A DNA stretch of 22,140 nt, taken from the IMG/VR virus record IMGVR_UViG_3300044678_002130, positions 1 through 22,140 of that record; one strand, written 5' to 3'. Both the position numbers and the translations under genes were made by a program. Of the stretch, positions 22,114 through 22,140 are shown in pieces (within the stretch, counting starts at the first letter, position 1; the number at the start of each line of letters is the position of its first letter). This DNA is from a virus. The notes beneath the pieces were generated by a model. It ran no database searches. It worked only from the letters and a program-made list of their open reading frames with translations, and was not told the DNA's origin.

Positions 22114-22140
22114 ATGAGCCGATACGCACCCGTGGGCGTC
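22114..22140 (+). CDS. Start of the next tail gene, truncated by the window end
   Basis: An ATG one base after the distal tail stop opens a frame MSRYAPVGV through the window edge, preceded by AGGGGG (22101-22106) and AGG (22111-22113) as a ribosome binding site. Only nine codons are visible, so no function can be given. By position it should be another tail or baseplate gene. Confidence 0.5.

Noticed and set aside
1-22140. tRNA genes, integrase, lysis cassette or toxin-antitoxin pair.
   Set aside because: No cloverleaf-like segment or diagnostic protein was found. The small membrane proteins are too generic to be called holins.

Overview
The window is a stretch of a tailed double-stranded DNA phage or prophage with a long-tailed (siphovirus-like) body plan. 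It is strongly G+C-rich, and every convincing gene lies on the plus strand. Genes are packed with 1-4 base ATGA/GTGA/TGATG overlaps, which points to coupled translation. The host is probably a high-G+C bacterium. The lambda-type packaging and portal proteins resemble those of phages of Gram-negative bacteria, while one small Cys-containing protein (4804-5085) recalls actinophage proteins, so I do not name a host. No integrase, repressor or clear lysis gene is in the window, so lifestyle cannot be judged.

Layout. (1) 1-1968, end of the replication/recombination module: the C-terminal part of a replication initiator-like protein carrying iteron-like repeats in its linker, a possible helicase loader, and a RusA-type Holliday junction resolvase. 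(2) 1943-2578, a basic protein resembling minor tail or virion morphogenesis proteins. (3) 2579-2768, a non-coding stretch with two hairpins around a C5G8 tract, a candidate packaging (cos-like) region. (4) 2769-3452, small terminase. (5) 3449-6667, ten small genes separating the small and large terminase genes. They include a DUF3310 protein, a two-helix membrane protein fused to a conserved phage domain, a diverged duplication of a two-gene cassette, and an XRE-type helix-turn-helix protein. Part of this stretch is less G+C-rich than its surroundings. (6) 6664-8622, large terminase of the lambda GpA type, followed by a winged-helix protein. (7) 9012-12995, connector protein, lambda-type portal and a fused protease/HK97-type major capsid protein, closed by a strong terminator-like hairpin. 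(8) 13056-14588, decoration-like protein, small head protein, FII-like joining protein and a probable tail terminator. (9) 14595-22140, small protein, tail tube, tail assembly protein, tape measure, tail hub with an inserted domain, distal tail protein, and the first codons of another gene.

How the parts work together: replication and recombination products feed concatemeric DNA to the terminase. The large terminase docks on the portal of a procapsid built from the protease-processed capsid protein. The filled head is then sealed by connector, stopper and terminator proteins and joined to a tail whose tube length is set by the tape measure and whose tip is the hub plus distal tail protein.

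The least explained parts are the terS-terL accessory cluster with its duplicated cassette, the repeats inside the replication gene, and the composition-shifted insert in the tail hub. I see no clear new defence or signalling system. The best candidate for something undescribed is the accessory cluster.
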